Part shown: positions 16,929 through 26,805 of the stretch, in pieces
How the letters are laid out: each line of letters opens with the position of its first letter
Numbering within the stretch: the first letter of the stretch is position 1
Assembly: GCF_000688455.1 (NCBI RefSeq)
Contig: NZ_JIAL01000001.1
Span: forward strand, 124,001 to 188,000
Reading direction: 5' to 3'
DNA length: 64,000 nt
From: Pseudacidobacterium ailaaui
Lineage (GTDB): Bacteria; Acidobacteriota; Terriglobia; Terriglobales; Acidobacteriaceae
Translations under genes and position numbers: made by a program
Notes under the pieces: generated by a model
Databases searched by the model: none
Seen by the model: the letters and a program-made list of their open reading frames with translations, nothing else
What the model was told of the DNA's origin: nothing

Positions 16929-17756
16929 TCAGTGTGCCATGTATTGCGCAATATTGAAAAACCGATGAAAGTTTTCCGCCGTGCGAAAAGCAACTTCCTG
17001 GGAAGCAAGATGTCGGATTTCCGCCAGTTTCTCCGCTACGCCCACGACCCAGGCCGGCTCGTTGCGCTTGCCGCGGTTCGGGACAGGGGCAAGAAAGGGG
17101 GCATCTGTTTCAACGAGCATCCAGTCCAGCGGTACCTTTGCGGCCACATCCCGGAGAGGCTGGGCCTTCGGAAAGGTAATGTTTCCGGCAAAGGAAATAA
17201 GAAAACCGCAGTCCATGGCCCGTTTTGCGTGCTGCCACTCTCCGGTAAAGCAATGCAGAATGCCACCAAGTCCTTTGGGTGCCCACTCCTGCTCGATGAT
17301 GGTCAAAGTGTCGTCCCAGGCATTGGTACTGTTCTCCGATGGACGGCAGTGGATGATGATGGGTCTTCTGCGCACGGCGGCAATTTCCATCTGCTGAAGG
17401 AAAACTTCTTTCTGTGTGTCGCGTGGCGAATGATCGTAGAAATAATCAAGACCGATTTCGCCACAGGCGATGACTTCTGGCTGTTGCAGCAGTCCATCAA
17501 GCCTGGAAAGAGCGGCCGCATCCGCAAGCTGGGCCTCATGAGGATGGACCCCAGCAGACGCAAAAATGCGCGGGGTATCCGGGCGTCCAGCGTAGGCCCG
17601 GCTGATTTCAAGCGCACGATGCATCGTATCTGGCCCGTCGCCTATGCCAATGGAGAGGACCGTGCGCACTCCCGCAGCCCAGGCGCGCGAAAGCATGGTA
17701 TCGCGGTCCTCGTCGTAACGTGGGCTGTCGAGATGGGCGTGGGAATCTATAAACAC
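16929..17756 (-). CDS. tatD: TatD family metal-dependent hydrolase (DNase)
   Basis: This 275-residue TIM-barrel hydrolase has metal ligands in MFIDSHAHLDSPRYD (HxH), ACGEIGLDYFYD (Glu), IIIHCRPS (His), GGILHCFTG (His) and LVETDAPFLAP (Asp). TatD enzymes are Mg2+-dependent exonucleases implicated in DNA repair and degradation. It heads the run with yajQ and the polyprenyl synthase gene, separated from yajQ by 40 bases. Confidence 0.93.
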   Translation of the reverse strand: MFIDSHAHLDSPRYDEDRDTMLSRAWAAGVRTVLSIGIGDGPDTMHRALEISRAYAGRPDTPRIFASAGVHPHEAQLADAAALSRLDGLLQQPEVIACGEIGLDYFYDHSPRDTQKEVFLQQMEIAAVRRRPIIIHCRPSENSTNAWDDTLTIIEQEWAPKGLGGILHCFTGEWQHAKRAMDCGFLISFAGNITFPKAQPLRDVAAKVPLDWMLVETDAPFLAPVPNRGKRNEPAWVVGVAEKLAEIRHLASQEVAFRTAENFHRFFNIAQYMAH

Positions 17757-17926
17757 TTGGACCTCTGCTGATGTTTCTACCGATTTTTCATTCCGGGCGA
17801 AAAGACCGGCTTTTCTTTGTCCAGCAAATTTCTCTGGGAACCATCACAAAAGCAGGTCTTGCCTCTTCACTATGCTCCGGGTCAGTATCGAAAAATCCGT
17901 TGTGACAATAAAAAATCACAGGACAT

Positions 17927-19936
17927 CTACTTCAACCGTGCGCCCACCTCTACATCCTCCAGAAACCCGGCGAGCACGGGCCTTCCTTTTTCACCGAGCG
18001 AAGCTGCAACAATCATGCCATTTGATTCAAGGCCGCGCAGCTTGCGCGGAGCCAGATTGGCGACAATCACGACCTTACGTCCAATGAGCGATTCCGGCTC
18101 GTAGGCTTCGGCGATTCCGGCCAGAATCTGACGCTGCTCGTAGCCGAGGTCTACTTCTAGGCGTAAAAGCTTGTCGGCCTTGGGAACGCGCTCGGCGACC
18201 TTGATCTGCGCGACACGCAACTCGACCTTCATGAAGTCATCAATGCTGATTTTTTCATTCGTCTGAGCGTGGGTCGCGACCTGCCCTGCCGCCGCCTCTG
18301 CCCCTTTTGATTCTGCAGGGGCCGGCGCCACAGAAGGCTGCTCTTCGGGTTTGGGTGCGTTGTTTTTTTGTTCGATTTCCTGCATGTGTGTGATTGCGTC
18401 CTTTTCTGCGCGTGGGAAGACGGGGGAAAGTTCGCCCAGCCTTGTGCCGGGCTTGAGCCCTCCCCATTCGATGTTTTTTAGATCAGCTTGCTTGATGTCA
18501 CCCAGGCCGAGTTGTGCCCAGACTTTTGCGGCCGCGTCGGGAATGATGGGATAGACCAGCGCCGTGATGATGCGGAGGGCTTCGGCTGCCGTATAGAGCA
18601 CGTCTGCACGATATTGCTGCTGCTCTCGGTCGCTGATGTCCGTGCGGGCCTTCCAGGGCGCCCGAGACGTAAGAAAGCCGTCCACAGCGCCAATGAAGCT
18701 CCATAGTGTTTCCAGAGCACGAGAAAAATTCAGCGAGTCACATTCTTTGCCAAAATTTGCAATGTATGCCGCCGTTTCTTTGCAAAGACCAGCTTCGCAT
18801 GGGGCCGCATCTGGGATGGTGCCTTCAAAATACCGCTGGACCATGGCCAGCGTGCGGCTAGCAAGGTTCCCATATCCGTTGGCCAAATCGCTGTTGTACC
18901 GCTGCACGAGCGCGTCGAAAGAGAAGCCGCCGTCCTGCCCGAAGACGATCTCACGCAGCAGGAAGTAACGCAGCGCGTCGGCCCCCAGGACTTCAAGAAT
19001 CGTTTCGGCGCGGACGATGTTTCCGCGCGACTTCGACATTTTGCTCTCTTCAAAAAGCAGCCATCCGTGGGCGACGATGCTCTTGGGCAGAGGCAGTCCG
19101 GCTGCCATGAGAAACGCAGGCCAATAGACACAGTGGAAGCGGCTGATTTCCTTGCCGATGATGTGCAGGTCAGCAGGCCAGAACTTCTTAAACCTTTCCT
19201 GCTCTTTCGGGTCTTCGCTGCCCCATCCGAGGGCGGTGATGTAGTTGGCGAGCGCATCCAGCCAGACGTAGATGACATGCTTTTCATCGCCAGGGACCGG
19301 AATGCCCCACTTGAAGCTGGTGCGGCTTACGGAGAGGTCCTTAAGGCCGCTGCGCACGAAAGAGATGACCTCATTGCGGCGTGTTTCCGGACGGACAAAA
19401 TCCGGGTTTGCATCATAAAATTCCAGTAGCTTACGCTCAAAGGCCGAAAGTTTAAAGAAGTAGTTCTCCTCGCTCACGGTTTCCGTCGTGCGCCCGCAGT
19501 CGGGACAAGGCGAGCCGGGAGGCGCGTCTACATAAAGCTCGTCGAAGACGCAGTACTGACCTGTGTAAGTGCCTTTGTAGATGTATCCGCTGTCTTTGAG
19601 CAGTGCAAAGAACTTCTGTACGGCGCGTTTGTGACGCGGCTCGGTGGTGCGGATGAAATCGTCATAGCTGAGGCCCATGCGGTCCCATAGGCCTTTGAAC
19701 TCGGCAGCGACTCTATCGGTAAATTCCTGGGGTGCAATTCCGGCCTGGCGCGCTGAGCGTTCGATCTTCTGACCATGCTCATCGGTCCCGGTCAAAAACC
19801 AGGTATCGAAGCCGAGGGCACGTTTACGGCGGGCAATGACATCGGCAACGATGGTGGTATAGGCGTGTCCGATATGCGGACGCGCGTTGACATAGTAAAT
19901 CGGGGTCGTCAGGTAATACTTGCCGGGGTTCGACAT
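17927..19936 (-). CDS. metG: Methionine--tRNA ligase
   Basis: This class I synthetase of 669 residues charges tRNA-Met. It starts MSNPGKYYLTTPIYYVNARP with the HIGH motif as HIGHAY; the KMSKS loop is SKMSKSRGNIV. The zinc knuckle region reads YCVFDELY...CPDCG, so one usual Cys of the first CxxC pair is Asp. The C-terminal about 110 residues form a Trbp111/EMAP-type tRNA-binding domain (DFMKVELRVAQIKVAERV), joined by an Ala/Pro-rich linker. An ATG at 19969 is an alternative start. It is divergent from argS. Confidence 0.95.
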   Translation of the reverse strand: MSNPGKYYLTTPIYYVNARPHIGHAYTTIVADVIARRKRALGFDTWFLTGTDEHGQKIERSARQAGIAPQEFTDRVAAEFKGLWDRMGLSYDDFIRTTEPRHKRAVQKFFALLKDSGYIYKGTYTGQYCVFDELYVDAPPGSPCPDCGRTTETVSEENYFFKLSAFERKLLEFYDANPDFVRPETRRNEVISFVRSGLKDLSVSRTSFKWGIPVPGDEKHVIYVWLDALANYITALGWGSEDPKEQERFKKFWPADLHIIGKEISRFHCVYWPAFLMAAGLPLPKSIVAHGWLLFEESKMSKSRGNIVRAETILEVLGADALRYFLLREIVFGQDGGFSFDALVQRYNSDLANGYGNLASRTLAMVQRYFEGTIPDAAPCEAGLCKETAAYIANFGKECDSLNFSRALETLWSFIGAVDGFLTSRAPWKARTDISDREQQQYRADVLYTAAEALRIITALVYPIIPDAAAKVWAQLGLGDIKQADLKNIEWGGLKPGTRLGELSPVFPRAEKDAITHMQEIEQKNNAPKPEEQPSVAPAPAESKGAEAAAGQVATHAQTNEKISIDDFMKVELRVAQIKVAERVPKADKLLRLEVDLGYEQRQILAGIAEAYEPESLIGRKVVIVANLAPRKLRGLESNGMIVAASLGEKGRPVLAGFLEDVEVGARLK

Positions 19937-20074
19937 GCGCAGAATTCTGGATTTCGCTACTCTTTTCATCTTAGAACATACGGGTGCATTCCGTGTGTCC
20001 TGCCCGGAATGGGGGCGCATGGCTGATAGAATCAAGCAGGATACCGAACTTCTGAACTGGTCGATTCTTTCCAC

Positions 20075-22093
20075 GTGTACCTGAGAGAACAAAAAAAACT
20101 GCTTGCCCGCCTGCGCGAGATTTTGCGCTTGAAATTTCAGATTGAACTGGACACAATCGCCATCGAGCAGCCGCCAGAGATACGGTTTGGTGAATATGCT
20201 CTGCCGATTGCCTTTGAGCTGGCGCGCAGGCTCAAAAAAGCTCCCCGCAAAATTGCCGAGGAGATTGTGGGGGAGCTGTCTCCGCTGGAAGGCTTTGCCG
20301 GATTCGAGGTTGCAGGCGCCGGGTACATCAACGCAAAGCTGGATCGTAGCCTTGCAGCACAGCAAATTGCTTCAGGAACCGAGGTCGAAACTCCGGAAGC
20401 TGCGCTACATGCGCTGGTAGAGCACACCAGCATTAACCCGAACAAGGCCGCCCATGTGGGGCACTTGCGCAATGCCATCCTGGGTGACACATTTGTGCGA
20501 CTGCTGCGCGCGGCAGGACACAAGGTAGACGTGCAGAACTACATTGACAACACCGGAGTACAGGTGGCCGATGTGGTCGTGGGTTTGATGCATCTCGAAA
20601 AACTTTCGCTGGATGGTGTCAAAGCGCTGATGGCTGAGCTCGAACAGCGCGGCGAGAAAATTGATTACTATTGCTGGGACCTTTATGCACGCGTCTCACA
20701 ATGGTACGAGGCAGAGGAAGGCGAAATACAAACCCGCAAACAAATCCGCCTGAACACGCTCCACGCCATTGAAGAAGGGTCCGGCGAGACGGCACAGATC
20801 GCCGACCTCATCTCTACTGCCATTTTGAGGCGGCACCTGGAAACCATGCTGCGGCTGGGCATTGAATATGACCTGCTGCCGCGCGAGAGCGAGATCCTTC
20901 ATCTGCATTTCTGGAACCTGGCCTTCGCGCAACTCAAAGAAAGTGGCGTTCTCTACTACGAGAATGCGGGCAAGAACAAGGGATGTTGGGTGATGAAACG
21001 GGCAGGGAGTGCTGGCCGTACGGGCGGAGATGACGCAGAGAACCAAGCGGGACCTGGAGAAGAAAACGGTCCGGATGAAGATGCGAAAGTCATCGTCCGC
21101 TCGAATGGCACGGTAACGTATGTTGGCAAGGACATTGCCTATCATCTCTGGAAATTTGGTCTGCTGGGACGCGACTTCGCATATCGCAAGTTTTTCGAGT
21201 ATCCGAGCCATACGTGTTGGATTTCTGCCGAACAGGGCGAAGCGGACCATCCGCACTTCGGCGGAGCGCAGGCCATTTACAACGTGATTGATTCGCGCCA
21301 GGCAGATCCGCAGGCCAACGTCATCGAGGCGCTGCGCGGACTGGGATACACGGAGCAGGCCAGCCGTTATACGCATTTTTCCTATGAGATGGTCGCGCTG
21401 ACCCCGCGATGCGCCGAAGAACTGGGATACGAGATTCCTGAAGAAGACCGGGCACGGCCTTATATCGAAGTCTCAGGCCGCAAAGGCTTTGGCGTAAAAG
21501 CCGATGACCTGATCGACAAGCTCGTTGCCGCAACAAGGAAGGAAGTAGACGGCCGTCATCCGGAACTGAGCGCTACAGAACGCGAGCAGATTGCTCATGA
21601 AATTGCCGTGGGCGCACTGCGCTACTTCATGCTGAAGTACACGCGCAATACCGTGATTGCCTTTGACTTTCATGAGGCGCTGAGCTTTGAAGGAGAGACC
21701 GGACCCTATTTGCAGTATGCCGTGGTGCGCACACGCAGCATCTTCCGCAAGGCCGGCACCACACCCGAACAGGCACTGGCAGATTTCGCCGGCGTCGACA
21801 CGTCTGGTTATCTCAGCGGCGAGGACGGCGACGGAATCTGGCAAGTGTGGCTGCGCGCCGCTAAAACATCACTGCTTCTTGATCAGTGCATCGCCACAGC
21901 GGAGCCTGCGTATCTGGCCAAGCACGCCTTTCAGCTTGCCCAAGAGTTCAGCAACTTCTATCGCAAACACCATATTCTGACGGAGCCAGATCCGCAGCGG
22001 AAGAAGTTTCTTCTGGCCACGGCTGCCGTTACGCAGCGCGAGCTCGTACGCTCCCTCGCCTGGCTCGGCATCAGCGCGCCAGAAGTCATGTAA
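20075..22093 (+). CDS. argS: Arginine--tRNA ligase
   Basis: This 672-residue class I synthetase starts at GTG. The N-terminal additional domain is followed by the HIGH-like loop NPNKAAHVGHLRNAILGDTF, the substrate region NYIDNTGVQVADVVVG, GTVTYVGKDIAYHLWKFG and SGRKGFGVKADDLID in the KMSK position, with the DALR anticodon-binding helical domain at the C-terminus. A low-complexity acidic Gly/Glu/Asp-rich insertion of about 35 residues (GRTGGDDAENQAGPGEENG) lies between the Trp-Val-Met strand and the KVIVRSNG strand. It is divergent from metG, with 138 bases between starts. Confidence 0.95.
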   Translation: MYLREQKKLLARLREILRLKFQIELDTIAIEQPPEIRFGEYALPIAFELARRLKKAPRKIAEEIVGELSPLEGFAGFEVAGAGYINAKLDRSLAAQQIASGTEVETPEAALHALVEHTSINPNKAAHVGHLRNAILGDTFVRLLRAAGHKVDVQNYIDNTGVQVADVVVGLMHLEKLSLDGVKALMAELEQRGEKIDYYCWDLYARVSQWYEAEEGEIQTRKQIRLNTLHAIEEGSGETAQIADLISTAILRRHLETMLRLGIEYDLLPRESEILHLHFWNLAFAQLKESGVLYYENAGKNKGCWVMKRAGSAGRTGGDDAENQAGPGEENGPDEDAKVIVRSNGTVTYVGKDIAYHLWKFGLLGRDFAYRKFFEYPSHTCWISAEQGEADHPHFGGAQAIYNVIDSRQADPQANVIEALRGLGYTEQASRYTHFSYEMVALTPRCAEELGYEIPEEDRARPYIEVSGRKGFGVKADDLIDKLVAATRKEVDGRHPELSATEREQIAHEIAVGALRYFMLKYTRNTVIAFDFHEALSFEGETGPYLQYAVVRTRSIFRKAGTTPEQALADFAGVDTSGYLSGEDGDGIWQVWLRAAKTSLLLDQCIATAEPAYLAKHAFQLAQEFSNFYRKHHILTEPDPQRKKFLLATAAVTQRELVRSLAWLGISAPEVM

Positions 22094-22150
22094 AACTCAT
22101 CGGTTTTCCTCTGGACCAGACTGTGCTCATCATCCGCTATCCTGAGAGTG

Positions 22151-24223
22151 ATGAGCACGATCCCTTCGATAACCCCTCCTCGCGCACGCGCCAGCCGTAA
22201 GGAAACGACTGTGCACGGCCATGTTCTGGTAGATGATTTTGCCTGGCTGCGGGAAAAGGACAATCCGGAGACCATTGCCTATCTGGAGGCAGAAAATGCC
22301 TATACGGCTGCTGTGATGGAGCCAACGGCCGGGCTTCAGGAAAAGCTCTACCGCGAAATGCTCAGCCACATCCAAGAGACGGATGTCTCTGTTCCCTATC
22401 GTGATGGCGATTACCGGTATTACTCGCGCACCGAGGAGGGCCTGCAATATCCCATCTATTGCCGCAAACACCTGGACCTTGACGCACCGGAGATCGTCAT
22501 CCTCGACGTGAACGAGCTCGCAAAGGGTGAGAGTTTTATGGCCATTGGCGCTTTTGCCGTCTCGGATGATGGCAACCTGCTCGCCTTTTCCAAGGACATA
22601 AAGGGCTTTCGCCAGTACACGCTGCAGGTGAAAGATCTGCGCACGGGAGAGCTTCTGCCGGAGCGGGTGGAACGTGTTGGCTCCATCGTTTGGGCGTCCG
22701 ACAGTCGAACGCTCTTTTACACCGTTGAAGATGAAGTCCAGAAGCGCCAATACCAGCTCTTCCGGCATGTTCTGGGAACGCCGCACGAGCAGGATGTGCT
22801 CGTCTATGAGGAAATGGACGAGCGCTTCAATCTGGGAGCAGGCCGCACACGCGACCGCAAATACATCATTCTTGAATCTGGAAGTCATACCACCAGCGAA
22901 GCCCGCTTTGTCCCCTCAGATGGGCCGGAGGGAGAGTTTCGCCTGATTGCTCCTCGCCGGGAGAACATAGAGTATTCCCCTGAGCACCGCAACGGGCACT
23001 GGTTTCTTCGGATTAATGACACCGGGCGCAACTTTCGTCTGGTGACCACACCGGTGGAGAACTCTGCTCCCGAGGGCTGGCCAGAGCTGATCCCGCACAG
23101 ACCTGATGTGATGCTTGAAGATGTTGAGTTATTCTCAGGATTTTATGTTACCTGTGAGCGAGAGAACGGTCTCCAACGTCTGCATGTCCATCGCTTTTCA
23201 GGAGCCGGAACGAACACGCTGCCTGCCCAGGAAATTGCCTTTCCGGAGCCGGTCTATCTTGTGTATTCTCATGTGAATCGTATCTTTGAGACCACGGTCT
23301 TTCGTTATGGCTATCAGTCGCTGGTAACACCCAGTTCCGTCTACGAATATGACGTGATGACTGGCGAGTCGAAGCTACTCAAGCAGCAGGAGGTACCCGG
23401 CGGCTTCGACCGGACCAATTATGCATCGGAACGCATCTTCGCTCCAGCGCAGGATGGAGTCAAAGTCCCGGTCTCGCTCGTATATCGAAAAGACATGTTC
23501 GAGCGTGGCAGGAATCCGCTTTACGTTTATGGATATGGATCTTATGGCTATTCGCTGCCGGTCGGCTTTAATTCAAACCGTCTCTGCCTGCTAGACCGCG
23601 GCTTTGTGATGGCCTACGCGCACATTCGCGGTGGCGGTGACCTCGGCAAACCCTGGCACGACGCCGGACGCCTGCTTAACAAACGCAATACTTTTACCGA
23701 TTTCATCGCCGTGGTCGAACATCTGACGACGAACGGCTATGGCGACTCCACTCGTGTTGCAATTGAAGGCGGAAGCGCAGGGGGGCTGCTGATGGGCGCA
23801 GTGACCAATATGCGTCCGGAGCTGTTCCGCGCCGTCATCTCGCATGTGCCTTTTGTAGATGTCATGAACACGATGCTCGATGCTTCGCTGCCGCTCACGG
23901 TGCCGGAGTATGAGGAATGGGGCAATCCCAATGAGAGAGAATTCTTCGAGTACATGCTGAGCTACTCGCCTTATGACAACCTGGAAGCCAAGCCCTACCC
24001 TGCAATGCTGGTGAAGACCTCCCTCTATGACAGCCAGGTGATGTACTGGGAGCCAGCCAAATACGTGGCAAAGCTGCGTACGCTCAAGACTGACAACAAT
24101 CACCTGCTACTGCACATAAACATGACCGCAGGACACGGTGGCGCATCAGGCCGCTACGATTATCTGCGTGAAATTGCCATGGACTATGCTTTTCTTCTGC
24201 GGGAGATGGGGATTGCAGCATAG
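22151..24223 (+). CDS. ptrB: S9-family serine peptidase, oligopeptidase B type
   Basis: This protein of 690 residues has an N-terminal beta-propeller (starting VHGHVLVDDFAWLREKDNP) and a C-terminal alpha/beta hydrolase. The catalytic Ser is in EGGSAGGLLMGAVTN (about residue 542); GYGSYGY forms the oxyanion region; YDSQVMYWEPAKYVAKLR holds the Asp and NMTAGHGGASGRYD the His. Such enzymes cleave short peptides, usually after basic residues, in the cytosol. No signal peptide is visible. A GTG one codon upstream is an alternative start. It starts 57 bases after argS and may share its transcript. Confidence 0.9.
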   Translation: MSTIPSITPPRARASRKETTVHGHVLVDDFAWLREKDNPETIAYLEAENAYTAAVMEPTAGLQEKLYREMLSHIQETDVSVPYRDGDYRYYSRTEEGLQYPIYCRKHLDLDAPEIVILDVNELAKGESFMAIGAFAVSDDGNLLAFSKDIKGFRQYTLQVKDLRTGELLPERVERVGSIVWASDSRTLFYTVEDEVQKRQYQLFRHVLGTPHEQDVLVYEEMDERFNLGAGRTRDRKYIILESGSHTTSEARFVPSDGPEGEFRLIAPRRENIEYSPEHRNGHWFLRINDTGRNFRLVTTPVENSAPEGWPELIPHRPDVMLEDVELFSGFYVTCERENGLQRLHVHRFSGAGTNTLPAQEIAFPEPVYLVYSHVNRIFETTVFRYGYQSLVTPSSVYEYDVMTGESKLLKQQEVPGGFDRTNYASERIFAPAQDGVKVPVSLVYRKDMFERGRNPLYVYGYGSYGYSLPVGFNSNRLCLLDRGFVMAYAHIRGGGDLGKPWHDAGRLLNKRNTFTDFIAVVEHLTTNGYGDSTRVAIEGGSAGGLLMGAVTNMRPELFRAVISHVPFVDVMNTMLDASLPLTVPEYEEWGNPNEREFFEYMLSYSPYDNLEAKPYPAMLVKTSLYDSQVMYWEPAKYVAKLRTLKTDNNHLLLHINMTAGHGGASGRYDYLREIAMDYAFLLREMGIAA

Positions 24224-24388
24224 GCTTCAGGGCGCAGGGTGCGTGTTTGGGCACAGTCCCGGAAGGTCCTGCTACTTGACGCTTTCGCGTGCAACCGACG
24301 CCAGAAGCACCGGGCTTTGTGCCCGCTGCTTCTGCGCGATGGACCAAGAGGATTCAGCCTGAACTCGACTGGTCGGGATAAAGCGGTC

Positions 24389-24410
24389 GGACCTGCATTG
24401 AAACAGGTCC
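24389..24410. terminator. Hairpin at the end of the glutaminase-family gene
   Basis: GGACCTG (24389-24395) and CAGGTCC (24404-24410) form a perfect 7-bp stem with an 8-base loop between the convergent peptidase and glutaminase genes. No strong T-tract follows, so the terminator role is tentative. Confidence 0.35.
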
Positions 24411-26536
24411 TAGTGATTGGCCCCAGAAGGCGCCGCTTCGCCCGCTGCTTGCACCCATTTCTTCCACATTGCTGGATCGGCCAGCATTTTCATGTAAACG
24501 CCGCCAACAACGGATCGCGCTTGGAAGCCCACCTGCGTCCCGTCGGTGGTCTCAAACCAGTCACTCAGAGGCACGCGTGAGGGCGACTCGGTCATGTATT
24601 TATAGAGAGGGTCCGTAAGCGCGATAAAGTTTTTCTCGCTGCCACTCATGGTTGCTGTCCAGACGATCCAGTCGAGTTTGGTATAGGTTTTGCGATTGTC
24701 CAGCGGCAAACCAAAGCTATTCTGGTGCTTCAGATAGAAGGCAGTCTCCTGCTCGATAATCTGCGGCGCAAAAAGGTGCAGCCCAAGCACGCTGTCCCAC
24801 ACGAGATTGTATTTCTGGCTCCAGCTCCCAGGTTGATCAAAAGCGAGCTTGTAGTGGTCACCATCAAGGGCCATGTCTTTCCATTTTGCCGCCATCTGTG
24901 CGGCCAGTTTGTGGTATTGCTCCGCCTCCCGTTCTTTGCCCAGCATTTGCGCCAGTTGAGCATAGCTGCCCAGCGCTTCAATGGCCTTAATCGACAGATT
25001 CGTATTGTGAGGGAGATGTCCGGCGAAATCGTCCGTACTCAGTTGGTTTTCCGGATCCATGCCTTTTTCTTTGAGGTATTTGGCCCATTTCGTGAGAAGC
25101 GGCCAATATTTCTGGGCAAAGGCGGCTGAATTCTCCGCGTGGGCCAGGGCATTGGTCAGAATAATGAGGTTTCCACTCTCTTCCACCGGCATCTGGTCTT
25201 CTTCGGTGCGCTCGCCACCTCCATAGACCTGCCCGTTGGCCAGCGGATAGGTGCCCAGATCATGCGGAGCAAAGGGCCAGCGCCAGCGCGGAAGACTGGC
25301 ATATTGCATCATGGGCTCAAGCTGTGCTTGCAGCAGCTTCGGATTCAGCAGCAGAAAAAACGGAGACGAAGGATACGTCACATCCACCGTATCAATACAA
25401 CCATTGCTGAAGTTTTCTTTCGAGAAAAGGAAGGGAGTGCCATCCACATCGGCGACCAGCTTGTGGGCAGCGATTGTCTGGCGATAGGCAAGGGTGGCCA
25501 ATTGCGCATAGTGTGTACCGCCCTCCTTTTCCAGATCCGACGTCAATTCCCTGTCAAACGCTTCAGCCTTTCTGCGCAGCTCCGACTCGTCGGCTTCAGC
25601 TTTTTCCAGCATCTCTGCGGTGGTCATTCCATTGCGACGCCAGTAGGCACGCAGACGGCGATTCAGATATTCGATGGAAAAACGATCATCATAAGCAATC
25701 ATTAGATGGCGGGAAACGGAAGCGCTTCCAACGCTGCCCAAATCAAAGCGCACGGCAAGCAGCGGCAGGCCATGCTTTACCTGGCGCGGCATGTCGAGGT
25801 CATCATTCTGCGGAAGTGCTCCATTTTTTGCAAATTGCTCTCTGGCGCCTGCATCGGTTGCCGCCATGTCGAGTCCCTGCTGTGGAGGCACAGCAATGTA
25901 GAGCCATCCCCAGTCAATGCGCAGGTTGTCTCCAGACTTTTCAAGCACAGGTTGTGTGTTCGTCCCTATGCGCAGCGCCTGCATATCACCAATCCGCTCG
26001 CGCCCCCACACGACGGTATCGTCACCGGTGTTTGTGGCAAGCTGCGCGCTCGCATCAAAGTAGATCATGACTGCATGTTGCTGACTGTCCGTGGACCGGA
26101 CATCCCAGCCCACATACGTGACAGGTCGCGACAACACATCCAAATCCTGCGGAAGGGCCGGTGTGAAGAAAGTCAAAGTAAGGTGAATCCCTGCATCTTC
26201 AAAATCATAGATTGTGCGCGTCGGCCAGATGGTGCGGGAAAGCTGCTTTAAGGCCGGCACACCGTCATCTCCGCGTTCTCCGCCCATAAAACGGTACGTC
26301 TTGCCATCGATGCGGACGAGTCCTGCCATCTGCTGTGGAGTACCTGTCCAGTGTCGGGTAGGACCGCCTGCCAGGTCATCATGAAACGACCACACGCTGA
26401 AGTAAGGATCATGCATCACCAGCGGTGTGGCAGGGGTCCGCACAGTAAGGGGTTCCTGTGCCGATGCGATATGGAAAGAAAGGCCCAGCAGGAAACCGGC
26501 AAGGACAGAAGCAAAGAAAGACCGTCGTAAAGTCAT
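24410..26536 (-). CDS. Exported glutaminase A-family protein (DUF4964/DUF5127/DUF4965/DUF1793 architecture)
   Basis: This 708-residue protein starts MTLRRSFFASVLAGFLLGLS, a signal peptide ending about AS-AQ. The mature protein begins LTVRTPATPLVMHDPYFSVW, the typical start of this family, with GGPTRHWTGTPQQMAGLVRI shortly after. The C-terminal half is an (alpha/alpha)6 barrel-like region (YRQTIAAHKLVADVDG; KWAKYLKEKGMDPENQLSTD; RKTYTKLDWIVWTATMSG). Fungal GtaA enzymes of this family release glutamate from glutamine; bacterial activity is less certain and some may act on glycans. ATG 26536 is preferred because it begins the signal peptide. A LacI-type operator lies 31 bases upstream. Confidence 0.82.
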   Translation of the reverse strand: MTLRRSFFASVLAGFLLGLSFHIASAQEPLTVRTPATPLVMHDPYFSVWSFHDDLAGGPTRHWTGTPQQMAGLVRIDGKTYRFMGGERGDDGVPALKQLSRTIWPTRTIYDFEDAGIHLTLTFFTPALPQDLDVLSRPVTYVGWDVRSTDSQQHAVMIYFDASAQLATNTGDDTVVWGRERIGDMQALRIGTNTQPVLEKSGDNLRIDWGWLYIAVPPQQGLDMAATDAGAREQFAKNGALPQNDDLDMPRQVKHGLPLLAVRFDLGSVGSASVSRHLMIAYDDRFSIEYLNRRLRAYWRRNGMTTAEMLEKAEADESELRRKAEAFDRELTSDLEKEGGTHYAQLATLAYRQTIAAHKLVADVDGTPFLFSKENFSNGCIDTVDVTYPSSPFFLLLNPKLLQAQLEPMMQYASLPRWRWPFAPHDLGTYPLANGQVYGGGERTEEDQMPVEESGNLIILTNALAHAENSAAFAQKYWPLLTKWAKYLKEKGMDPENQLSTDDFAGHLPHNTNLSIKAIEALGSYAQLAQMLGKEREAEQYHKLAAQMAAKWKDMALDGDHYKLAFDQPGSWSQKYNLVWDSVLGLHLFAPQIIEQETAFYLKHQNSFGLPLDNRKTYTKLDWIVWTATMSGSEKNFIALTDPLYKYMTESPSRVPLSDWFETTDGTQVGFQARSVVGGVYMKMLADPAMWKKWVQAAGEAAPSGANH

Positions 26537-26566
26537 CCTTTTTTTATTACAGGATTTCCTGCATTG

Positions 26567-26580
26567 TGTAAACGCTAACA
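26567..26580. promoter_or_regulatory. LacI-family-type operator upstream of the glutaminase gene
   Basis: TGTAAACGCTAACA (26567-26580) is an imperfect palindrome (10 of 14 positions symmetric) with the central CG and TGT...ACA ends typical of LacI/GalR-family sites. It lies 31-44 bases before the start codon, where it would block transcription or translation initiation. Confidence 0.5.
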
Positions 26581-26805
26581 TTCACCAGTCGCATGCTTTC
26601 CGTGTCGGGAGAGAGGAACATGGGGCATTTTTTGCCTTCCACGGGCAAGGGCTAAGCACTCGACCTAATTGTGCTCTTACCACATCCTGAACGTCCGGGG
26701 ACGGCCTGTGTATCATGTGACCCAATACTGTAACGAATTTCGTCGAGTACTGAATGGCTGTCGGTGTAGCCAAGCTATCGGGTGAGCGAACGTGACAATG
26801 GGCTT

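Noticed and set aside
16854-17771. Open frame of about 305 codons on the plus strand opposite tatD
   Set aside because: It mirrors a well-conserved TatD protein and shows no domain.
24224-24409. Plus-strand small gene after the S9 peptidase
   Set aside because: Short frames lack a ribosome-binding site and any family resemblance.
26582-26805. Small RNA or tRNA in the gap behind the SprT-like gene
   Set aside because: No cloverleaf or strong hairpin with a T-tract could be folded by eye.
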